Source of the DNA: Utricularia gibba
Lineage: Eukaryota; Streptophyta; Magnoliopsida; Lamiales; Lentibulariaceae
Length of the DNA stretch: 64,000 nucleotides
NCBI GenBank assembly: GCA_002189035.1
Contig: NEEC01000017.1
Coordinates: forward strand, 2,418,001 to 2,482,000
Reading direction: 5' to 3'
A model generated the notes under the pieces. It saw only the letters and a program-made list of their open reading frames with translations, did no database searches and had not been told where the DNA came from. Position 1 is the stretch's first letter; each line of letters begins with the position of its first letter. Shown here in pieces: positions 40,944 to 51,245 of this stretch. Both the position numbers and the translations under genes were made by a program.

Positions 40944-43863
40944 TCAGTGCACTGGAGAATTCAGACCCTCTTGAGAGGCCAAAGTATGCGTAGGCTGATA
41001 TCTCTTTGAAGGAAAAGGTTGTGGCCTACTAAGAAATGAAGGCCTCTTCTTGAGCTGACGAATGGTTTTCCTCGCATAACAACAACGATAGATTGGCATG
41101 ACGCTCTCCCTGAACTTCATGGCGGCCAGGAATAGTAATCGGGATGCCACTAGCAGTGCTGCAATCGCTGCCAAATCCCACCATTTTGAATGTGTCATGG
41201 GAATTTTCAGCCAATACCTGAGTACGTTTTTGCCTGGTATTTTGGGGTGGCCCTGTTGCAATGACTCAAACTCTACCCCCGTCAATTCGTTCTTCAAAGC
41301 ACCCTGGAGACAGTTTCAAAGAAGATAGTGTCAATTAACCTTGCCAGATGCCATTCCCATGGCAGAGTTGAGCACTCTCCCTCCTGTTATCATCTATTCA
41401 AGAAAAGGTATTCACTTGCACCTGTAATGCCCATGCCACATAATTGATGTAGTAAACTGGATATTTCCAGGGTACCGGAGGAAGATCCTGAAAGTGCCGG
41501 AAATAACCACATGTGATGAGCATGAGAGCCTGCATTGAGATGGAAACATCAGGTAATACAATTCCTTCCTAATGCTTATTCATTTTGCAGAGTGTACAAA
41601 GACTTGCCGCAAAACCAGATCCAAGGAGAACGCAAATCAAGAAGTTGGGAATTAACGCAGCAATGAGCAACGTGCAGCTCTCCATGAAGGCTACGGAGAG
41701 AAAGAAGTCGAGGGTGAAGAAGGCAAAGTGCGAGAACCCAGAGTGATACTTCATCATGTGATAAGTGATGGCTGACGAAATACATGAAATTGCCACCAGG
41801 AATGGGAGTGAAGAGATTGAGTTTGATAGGATATAGACCCCAACTCCATAGTGCCTGTTGAGCCTCTCTTTACTGAATACCTGGTTTTTAAGAATGAGTT
41901 AGTACCTACTGGTTGCATCAAGTTTGTTCAGTGTTTCAGATTACCTTCACTTCTTCTATGAGTGAGGGGAAGCCTCCGATGACCAAGACCGTCATGAAAC
42001 CAAATATAAAAGCGCCCGCTGATCCTCTATCACGGACTGACGCAATGCTGTAATTTTGCCCAATGCTGTAGAAGATGGTACCTGCGATTATGGATAGCGC
42101 TATATAGAGCAAAATCCGCACCCAGTAATACGCAATGTCCCTGTTCATGTTGATGAAAGATCGCCTGGTCAAGGTCTTAAGTTGTGTGAACCAGGCTGCT
42201 TGACTGGCTCTAAGCTCCTCATGGACTGGCCCTTCCTGACAAGGAGAGAAAACAAGGTGCGTCCATAGACTTGGGAGACATATTATCACAGTTTGTGTGT
42301 CTTGCCCTTTACATAAAAGAAATGCGGAAAATGCTCACACAAGTTGACAATTCTAGTACTCTTGCTTTCACTTGTGCATATTTTGAGCTTTGGTACTTGT
42401 GAATTAGCCTTGCTAATATCTCTGTCGTTGCTGGTAGATCCATTGCTGATCCATGGCTAGTAGATGCTTTTTCTGTGAAGCCTTTCTCATCCTGCTGATA
42501 GGAAGAGAAGGGGATTTGTTTCTGTAATTTGCAGTTTTCACCACAAGTAATGGCTTACTTTTACTCCTAAACCCCGGGTTAATGCTCTTCTCACACTGTC
42601 GAAGTCTGAATTTGTGCAGACTAGAAAATGATCTGAAGGATTCCTTCTAGTTGGACATGGGAAGCCCGCCTCGGCAAAGAACTGAGAATGCAAGAACACG
42701 TATCATAGTTAAGCCAATGTAAGGTACATTTTCTACGTAGTTTACCTCTGTGGCCTTCTCAGCTTCCCCAAAGTAAATAGTTTGTCCACTCGACAGGAGC
42801 ATCAGATCGTGGAACAGTGCGAACACTTGACTGCTGGGCTGGTGAATGGACGAGACGATCGTTTTGCCGCTCAGGGCCAGGCTTCTCAGAGTCTGGACGA
42901 CGAAGAAGCTAGCCGCGCTGTCGAGACCTGATGTGGGCTCATCAAGAAGCAGGAGACTGGGCTGTGTTATGATCTCCAACCCGATGCTGAGCCTCCTCTT
43001 CTCCCCTCCGCTTATCCCCCTTCGGTTGCAGGTTCCAACGACTGTATCAGCACAGTCCTGCAGTCCCATTTCCGATATAGCCGTCTCCACCGCGTCCTTG
43101 AGCTCATCCGGTGTGGTGCCCCTCGGAAACCGGAGCTCCGCCGAGTAGGCAAGGGTCTCTCGGACGGTGAGGGTCCCCAAGAAGGCACACTCTTGAGTAA
43201 CATACGCCGCCTGTTGATCACAAATCAACCCACCATGAAATGAGAGAGAGTCCAGCAGCAGCTGCTGCTGCCTAAACTCAAGTAACTTACGCTGATGCTG
43301 TCACTGGGTTTCCTGCGCCTCCCATTCACAAAAACGCTTCCCGACATCACCAGTTTTGCCGGCAACCTCCCTACGGAGTATAAACAATAAAAAAAAAAAA
43401 TCACTCCTACAATACATTTTTAAAAAACTACTGGAAATGCTGAATCTATTTATTACTTAATTTTTTTTAAGGGAAGGGAGAGTTATCAAGTAAGAGATAT
43501 ACTTTAATATTTGTTTACAATAATAATTTAAAATTTTCAAGATGTGGATGGCTGGGTTTAAGGTGGCAAGAAGCTGAAGAAAAAGCAGATCCAGGATACA
43601 CAGAGCTTCCCAACGCCCATGTGATAATGCATGGAAACACGGGGACGGTGGACCTGCCAAGCTATCCAGGAAGGTGGACTTTCCCGAGCCGGAAGGGCCC
43701 ATAACCGCCATGATCCTCCCCCGGAGAGCGTATCCGGTGAGCCCCTGGATGAGCCGTCTCCTGGGATTGGGCACCACCACCGTCAAGTCCTCCCAGACCA
43801 AGTCTGCAACTCCACATGGGGGCGGGGAAGGGGAGGGGGAGGGAGAGAGGCCTCTCTCTCCAT
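40944..43863 (-). CDS. ABCG half-transporter 1 (ABCG12/13/15 clade)
   Basis: Plasma-membrane exporter; relatives export cuticular lipids. Nine exons on -: 43654-43863, 43291-43370, 42746-43210, 42559-42681, 42339-42491, 41945-42235, 41608-41880, 41422-41529, 40944-41303; 687 residues if one frame break is bridged. Nucleotide-binding domain: Walker [11 protein letters not shown]-loop YVTQE, signature [12 protein letters not shown], Walker [15 protein letters not shown]-loop SSIHQPSS. Six membrane helices follow in exons 6-9, with the clade C-terminus [17 protein letters not shown]. Exon 7 ends at a GC donor (GCG|GCAAGT, 41607). The ATG at 43863 gives [15 protein letters not shown] but shifts out of frame before [10 protein letters not shown]; an extra base in a G run on + (43818-43827) would repair it. 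First of four tandem copies. Confidence 0.9.
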
Positions 43864-44807
43864 TCGTGGAGGCGATGAGAGTAGACGGGAAAATGGAGGA
43901 TTATATGCTTGTTTGAGTCGGAGAGAGTGGTGCCTGGATATTACATGGTTTCTGAATGTGAATCGTGGACATATCAGAGTCTCTGTTAGGGTCTAAATCT
44001 CGCCAGTGAAGGAAGGAGATGTATCTTAAATGGAAAGGCAAGAACCACAACTTAGGAAACCACACGGCTGCATCTTTTGTCCTTGTGTATGCAAGTACTT
44101 GTCACCCGGAAAAATGGCTACTGTCTTCTTCACTAAGTCGCTTCTTTTTGTTCCTTTTTAGCCTTTCGGAAGTCTGGATGGCGGGGCACACGCGGCTCCT
44201 CAAATGCACTGAAAAATGAATCCAAGAAGACGACAAAAAAGGTTCCTTTTCCGAAATAAAACCCATCATTTGTCTGCTTCACTGCTCATGTCCTCATCTG
44301 GTATGAAACTGCCCAATTATTAATTGTCTCTATTTCTTTTCAAGTCCCTACAGTTTCACTCTTCTACACTTTCGCCCCAGTTTTCCAAAATCTAAAAATA
44401 AACCAAATTCCCCGGGGGAAAAGTGAAAAATAAAAAATTTGAATGGTGTGGGCGGCAGATGGCGGCGATCGATCGATCATTCCCGGGCGGAGGTCGGTTG
44501 TAGAGAATCGCGATCCTGGTCTTGCTTATTGGATTTGCTTGCAGATTGCTCTCTGTCGTGGCGATTTTAAATGCCATAGAGTTCACGCACTGTTTACTCC
44601 ACATAATCGGGGGCGTCCTGGTTCAGTTTCCTCCACGAATCGAGTGGTATACTCTCTCACAGTCTGTTGGTCGATTTTGTTTTTTGCAAAAGGTGGCTGT
44701 TTTCCAGTACACTGAATTGAAATTTTTCATTGAGAATTATAGCCCAATAATAGGCGTAACAGTATGCTGGGATTCAGTTGAGATGCTGCTGATTTGCTGA
44801 AGATTTA
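43864..44807. other. intergenic between ABCG genes 1 and 2
   Basis: Promoter of ABCG gene 1 and 3' region of gene 2. A TATA-like CATATAAT reads on - at about 43894-43901, close to the start codon. No other gene recognised. Confidence 0.4.
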
Positions 44808-47733
44808 TCAGTGTAATGGAGAATTTAGGCCCTCTTGCGAAGCCAGAGTATGCAGAGGTTGATGTCTCTTTGAGGGAAAGGGTTGTGGTATACTTCGGAA
44901 CGAAGGCCTCTTCTTGAGCTGCCGCATGGTCTTCCTCGCATAACAACTTCGGTAGATTGGCAGGACAATCTCCTTGAACTTCATGCAGAAGAAGAATAGC
45001 AACCGGGAAGCTAATAGAAGTGCTACAATCACCACCAAATCCCACCATTTTGAACGCCTCGTCGGGATTTTTAGCCAATACCTGAGTACCCTTTCACCTG
45101 ATATTTTGGGTTGGCCCTGTCGCAATGGTTCAAGCTCTACTCCCACCAATTCGTTTTTGAAAGCACCCTGGGCAGTTTCAAAGAAAACGGATTCACAGTT
45201 AACTTCGCCACTCCCATGGAAGAGTTGAATCCTATCTGTCATGTTTTACCTTGATCTATCCTACTAAAGTTATGCTGTTACAGAAAATGTTAGCAGGCAG
45301 TTTTCATCTATTCTGCAAGGGAATTGAATTGCACCTGCAATGCCCACGTCATGTAGTTGCTGTAGTATACTGGATATTTCCAGAGTACAGAAGGAAGATC
45401 CGGATACCGACGGAAATAACCGGATGTAGCAATCATAAGCGCCTGCATCATCATTGCAGTTCAGATTATGCAACTACCATTGCTATATATATAGATTGGA
45501 AGAGTATTCGGAGACTTGCCACAAAACCAGCCCCTAGAAGGACGCAAGTCAAGAAATTAGGAATGAATGCAGCAATGACCAACATGAAGCTCTCTATGAA
45601 AGCTAGGCAGAGAAAGAAGTCGAGGGCGAAGTAGGCGAAGTGGGAAAAGCCGGAATGATACTTTATCATGTAGTAAAGGATAGGTGTTGAAGTGCATGAA
45701 ATTGCAACCAAGAATGGGAGTGAAGAGATGAAACTTGATAGGATGTAAACGACAACACCGTAGTGCCTGTTGAGTCTCTCTGTAGTGAATACCTGTTTTT
45801 TAAGAATGAGCAGTGAAAGTTAGTTACTGGGGAGATCTCAAGTTGGAGTATTGTTCTAGATTGACCTTCATCTCCTCTATGACTGATGGGACGCCTCCAA
45901 TGACCAATACCATCATAAAACCAAATATAAAGGCTCCAGCTCCTCCTCTATCCTGGACTGAAGTAATGATGTAATTTTGGCCTGTGTTGTAGAAGACCGT
46001 ACCTGCGCTGACGGATACTGCTATGTACAGTAGTATCCGTACCCAATAGTAGGCAATGTCCCTATTCATGTTGATGAAGGATCGTTTTGTCAAGGTCTTA
46101 AGCTGTCTCAACCATGCTGCTTGCGTCGATCCTAGCTCCTCAAATACTGGGCCTTCCTGCGAAAGAGAAGGAAACAAAATACTTCTACCAATGTCCTTCA
46201 GAGACATACTTGAATATTGAAAAATCTTACAGAGGCTGACAATTCTTGTGCTCTTGCTTTTACTTGAAGTGCGTAGGTTGGGCTTTGGAAATTCTGAATT
46301 AGCCTTCTTCTTATTTCTGATGTTGCTGGTAGCTCCATTGATGATGCATTGCTGGTAGTTGCTTTTTCTGTGAAATCTTTCACACCCTGCTCATTGGAGG
46401 AGACGTATTCCACAGAGTGGGAATGTGATTAGATGTTCAAGGATTAGCAGTTATCATGATCTAGACAGTGGGGAAATAGAGAACCATCGCCAGGAATCAC
46501 CTACCTCTGGTCTGAAACTCCTTGTTAATGCTTTTCTCACTGCATCAAACTCTGAGTTGGTGCAGACAAGAAAATGGTCCGAAGGATTCCTTCTAGTTGG
46601 ACATGGGAAGCCCACCTCAGCAAAGAACTGCGAACGCAACAGCCAGTGTCATAGTTAAGACAGATGCGTGGTCATATTTTCCCTGCAATGTATGTACCTC
46701 TAAAGCTTTCTCAGCTTCCCCAAAGTAAACAGTTTCTCCATTAGACAGGAGTAGCAGATCATGGAGGAGGGCGAACACTTCGCTGCTGGGCTGATTAATG
46801 GATAAGATGATAGTTCTGCCGCTCAATGCAAGCCTTCTCAGAGTATGGACGACAAAGAAACTAGCAGCACTATCGAGACCAGATGTCGGCTCATCAAGGA
46901 ACAAGAGACTGGGCTGTGTTATGATCTCCAAACCGATGCTCAGCCTCCTCTTCTCCCCTCCGCTTATCCCCCTCCGAAGCCAGTTTCCGACGACTGTATC
47001 AGCACAATCCTGCAGTCCCATCTCCAATATCGTCGCCTCCACCGCGCTGTTGAGCTCCTCCCTCGTGGTGCCATTTGGAAAGCGAAGCATTGCCGAGAAC
47101 GCGATCGTCTCCCGGACGGTGAGGGTGCCTAAGAAAGCATATTCTTGAGTAGCATACGCCTGTTGAAGCTTCAATCAGTCCTCCATGAAACTGGGATAGG
47201 TGGCTGCCGGATCTCAAGAGACTTACCCCGATCCTGTCATGGAGTTTTTTTTTTCTCCCGTTGAAGAAAAGGTTTCCTGACACGACCACGTTCGCTGGCA
47301 GCCTCCCTGCAGGTGCAAATTCATGCAGGTCTCCGCATCGTTAACGCTTTGTTCTTTTTCTCGTAGAATATAACGTCAAAAACATGTAATAAATTCGTGG
47401 ATATTTACTATAGGCGTACGAAACTGGGTTTCTTTTTAACGAAAGTAGAAATAGAAGATGACTCAATCCTCACTGCTACGTGGACGGCGGCGCACCTGCC
47501 AAGGCGTCCAGGAAGATGGACTTTCCGGCTCCGGAAGGGCCCATGGCGGCCATGATCCTCCCTGGGAGAGCATATCCGGTGAGGCCGTTGACGAGCCGTT
47601 TCGTGGGACCGGCACCGGTGTTGGGCAGCGCCACCATCAAATCCTCCCAAACCAACCCCACGCCTCCGTGGACACCCCCAGTGTTGTCGGCAGCCGCCGC
47701 AGGAGGCGGAGGCAACGAGACCTGTAGCTCCAT
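44808..47733 (-). CDS. ABCG half-transporter 2 (ABCG12/13/15 clade), altered nucleotide-binding site
   Basis: Nine exons on -: 47496-47733, 47227-47306, 46698-47159, 46505-46627, 46231-46386, 45866-46156, 45520-45792, 45335-45442, 44808-45167; 696 residues, frame unbroken. Exon lengths equal those of copies 1 and 3 except small differences in exons 1, 3 and 5. Walker A reads [12 protein letters not shown] (usual GSGKST), the Q-loop segment reads AYATQE (usual AYVTQE) and the H-loop reads LSINQPSS, with Asn in place of the near-invariant His. Signature ([12 protein letters not shown]) and Walker B ([13 protein letters not shown]) are intact. Exon 7 ends at a GC donor (GTG|GCAAGT, 45519). A hAT transposon lies about 140 bases upstream of the ATG. 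It may be weakly active or work only with a partner half. Confidence 0.9.
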
Positions 47734-47788
47734 TTGTGGTGGAGACGAGACGGAGTGGGGAGCCAAAGAGAGTTTAGGAAATACACGC

Positions 47789-47795
47789 TATATAT
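47789..47795 (-). promoter_or_regulatory. TATA box candidate for ABCG gene 2
   Basis: TATATAG on -, 56 bases upstream of the ATG at 47733 and about 80 bases from the near end of the hAT insertion. Confidence 0.45.
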
Positions 47796-47874
47796 CATCC
47801 AACTCAAGTTCAGCTACTTGTCTCGAAAGTGAGTCATCCAATCAAGCCTACCTGGATGGGGGCGGCTATTAGTT

Positions 47875-49768
47875 GTACACGGTACAGGTGGGTTCTGTTC
47901 GAACGGTTGGTTTCGGTTTCCATTAGGTTCCAGGAGGATGTGTACGTACGGTTTTGATTTTGATTCGGTTCAGCAAATTTGGAATCGTGGAACCGACACT
48001 TCCGACCCGTGTATGAACCGAACTGTTTACGGTTCCAAACCAAAACCGTCAGTTCGGAATCGAAAAAAAATTTTAAAAATTAAAAAAATTAAAAAAATTA
48101 AAAAAATTAAAAAAATTAAAAAAATTAAAAAAATTAAAAAAAATTAAAAAAATTAAAAAATTAAAAAAATTAAAAAATTAAAAAAAATTAAAAAAATTAA
48201 AAAAATTAAAAAAATTAAAAAAATTAAAAAAATTAAAAAAATTAAAAAAATTAAAAAAATTAAAAAAATTAAAAAAATTAAAAAAAATTAAAAAAAATTA
48301 AAAAATAAATAAATGTATATGATTTCATACAATTTTTTCAGACACTCATACGACGGAAGTGAGTATCTAGAAAATCTTTTAAAACAACCTCTTCCCAGAC
48401 ACACTCAAGATACATGTGGGTGACTGTAAAATAATCTCATACGCCCTCATGACACTCTTACATGAGGCATGAGTAAATGCGGTTAGTCAAGGAATGGTCT
48501 CTGTCTTTCAGATATTCTTACCGAACACTCACAAGCTAATGTGCGTGTTTGAAAAATGTAATTTTATTGTATATGTTTTCAATTACTGATAATTTTATCA
48601 CTTTAATAATTTATTTCATTTATATATATACTATAAATTATAAAATTAGAGTGAAATTAATAAATATAAAATGTATAATCTCAATATAAAAATACTAAAT
48701 TACTCAAATTTATTGAATAATTTCGATAGTTCAATCAAATAAATATTTTAACATTTCATTACCTACATATTTTTCTCAATAACTAGTTATGCATTGCCAA
48801 TATCTCTAATTTATTCATATTTGTAGTACAATGCATATTTAAATATAAGTATATATTTAAAATACTCATGTGAAGATTACCGTGGTAGCATCATATTTAA
48901 AATATATTTTTTATGTATATATTAATCTCAACGGCTAGTACATGTATTTGTGACTGTGTACACTTTGGAGTTGCACATGGTTTTGAAAGTATCAATTGCT
49001 ATTAATTTAATAAAAAAATTTATCTATATATATGATATGTTTGTCTTATAGTTTTCCATTACTTTCTCTTATTGTCTCATCATTCATTACCAGAAATAAT
49101 TTTATTTCAACTTCTACATACAACTCGTAATTGGAGATACTCTTAAATATCAAGTTTCAAATTTCCACTTGGACGATATTGGTGAAGCTTGCGGGTAACA
49201 GGTTTTTTTTTTTTTTACAACATGGAGGGGTCTGGTTTACAAAATTATTCTCAAGCTTCTCAAACTGATTCTACTATACCTTGCGTTTTTTGAAAATGAT
49301 AGAGAATTTTCTTTTGGGAAAGACCTTCAATTTTTACAACATCTTGAATGTGGTCCCTTACCCGAACATGATGATTTTTATTGAGATAGTTTATCAAGTA
49401 AGTTAAGTTATAGTTTTTTATAAATTAATATAGTATATTACATAATATATATAGTTAAATACAAAAATTAATATTATTAAATATATTGTTTGATAATATT
49501 TAAATATAAAAAAATAATAATTATTACAAATTTCACTGACAATCACCCACAATGATTCATATGGGTGTTTGGAAAACACTTACAAACAGTTACCGATCGA
49601 TTCCAGTTACGGTTCGGTTCGCGAATCTCGGTTCCGGTTTCGGTTCGGTTCAAGGTTTCGTTCGTACGGTTCCGAACCGAAATTGGAACCATTGTCTACA
49701 ATGAACCGCGGTTTTGGAACCGTTCGATTCCGAATGGTTTCGGTTCCGAACCCACCTCTAGTACACGG
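47875..49768. mobile_element. non-autonomous hAT-superfamily DNA transposon with 8-bp target duplication
   Basis: The element spans 47883-49760 (1,878 bases) and is flanked on both sides by GTACACGG (47875-47882 and 49761-49768), a perfect 8-bp target-site duplication, the hAT hallmark. Ends are inverted: left TACAGGTGGGTTCTG, right (reverse complement) TAGAGGTGGGTTCGG, 13 of 15 identical. Both subterminal regions are packed with CGGTTC/GAACCG motifs in both orientations, likely transposase-binding sites. The interior is AT-rich, includes an A-rich minisatellite at 48065-48305, and has no transposase frame, so it would need a transposase in trans. Confidence 0.88.
48065..48305. repeat. 9-bp A-rich minisatellite inside the hAT element
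   Basis: About 26 copies of a unit equivalent to TTAAAAAAA, with occasional one-base length changes, running without interruption through the left part of the transposon. Confidence 0.9.
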
Positions 49769-51245
49769 CATGGGTGTAGCCCCCCTAAATAAGAAAAAAA
49801 GGATTAAATTAGAAGTTAACGAGATTTAAAATTATACTAATTAAATTTCAACCCCCTTAATATTAAATTAATAAGTACGGGCTAATAAAAGCATTTTTTA
49901 TATTTTATTATATATACTTGTAATTTTTTGTCCTCCTAAATTCAATTTCAAGATCGGCCCCCTGCAAGAGGACACTTAGAAATGAAATAATTAAAATAAA
50001 AATGAGGCGTTAATTGGATCCGAACAACTTCCCAATAAAGCGTCAGGTTTTCTTGTCGGAAAATGCCGATAATCGGTAGTACGTCTTTTTCATGCAACCG
50101 AGCATTCACTGGAGTGGACCCCCACTCGTCCTGAATCAACGGGCCTAGTCATTCGGGCCCGATTGGACTCTGGGCCTGCTTCCGATTGAACGGAATCAGA
50201 TCCTACCATCCACGGGCATGGGAAGAGCCCTTCCTTATATTGAGGCTTTCTGGTTTGCAAGTCTGGTTTGTTGGGCTGGAAGAACAACTGGGCCAGAGAC
50301 TGACAAAGCCCATCCAGAAGTCCAACCTTATGTCTTTAGAACAGGGCCCAAGTATCGGAGGCTATAAAAGGAGCCAGTAAATACGACCGTTAGTCAGTTT
50401 TTCTGATCTTCATCCAGAGAAGAGTTTCACGAGCTCTGGTGCGAGCGATTCTTACTCAACCGTCAGTGATTCTTCATCTGGGCGTACCTTAGATTGAAAA
50501 TCGAGGAAGGCAAAGAAGGGATATCTCATTCAGGCGACCATCAGTGCAGATTCGTCTCATTCTCCTTGTTGAGAGAAAATTTGGCCGGTTGAGCCTGTTC
50601 TTGGGAGCTGTTCTTGCTCCCGTGTAGAAACTCGTAAATTAGTGGAGGGTTTCTGAATCTGGTGTGATTAGTACCCGTGGTTTTACCAATTTGGGTTTCC
50701 ACGTTAAAAATCTTGTGTTGTTCTTCTGTTTTGCTCAAACAAATTCGCACAAGAAAGGAAAAATCAGGACGAACTTCGCAACATGGTTTTTTCCTTCGGG
50801 TTGTTGAGCCAACAAACAGCCCTCGAATTTTGCTCTGTGATAATCTTTCATTCTTATACTGTCCAAGGTTTGCATCGACTGAATGAATGTCTTTAGGTGA
50901 AATCCATTAACCCAGAGGTAATTTGATCGTGGGAATCCCTGGTAAAATTTTTTATTGGTCCGGGTGGAACAAGTGTAAGGAAATGGTGAACCACTTGGCG
51001 GCAGTAGATATTTCTCTGCTGGATTAGCAGTAAAAAAACCATCTTTTTATATGACCGCTGATTCGTTTTCTTCTGATATATAGATGGGCTTTAGATTCTA
51101 TGATCTCTCACTCTGTTTTGTGGGAATCGAAGCTCTACATCGAGAATATTTTTGCCTCCATAGAATTCGAGTTTACAAGATTAGTTGTTCAATGTTGCAG
51201 CACCACAAAAAATCATTGATGTGTCCTGGAGAGTCTCCTTAATAA
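49769..51245. other. intergenic between the hAT element and ABCG gene 3
   Basis: No protein gene recognised. An LTR-like segment lies inside and is listed separately. Confidence 0.4.
50140..50745 (+). mobile_element. possible Ty1/copia LTR fragment or solo LTR
   Basis: Features typical of a copia LTR occur in order on +: GGGCCC-rich upstream part, TATAAAAGG at about 50364, and near the end ACCCGTGGTTTTACCAATTT then GGGTTTCCACGTTAAAAATC, a common U5 signature. No primer-binding site, gag or pol follows, and I could not fix the TG/CA ends or a target duplication. Boundaries are approximate. Confidence 0.4.

Noticed and set aside
43864-43916. Open frame on + through the ABCG copy 1 promoter
   Set aside because: It is antisense to exon 1 of the transporter and its promoter, without domain similarity.
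48065-48305. Lys/Ile repeat protein read from the A-rich array
   Set aside because: It is a 9-bp minisatellite inside a transposon; the encoded repeat is an artefact.
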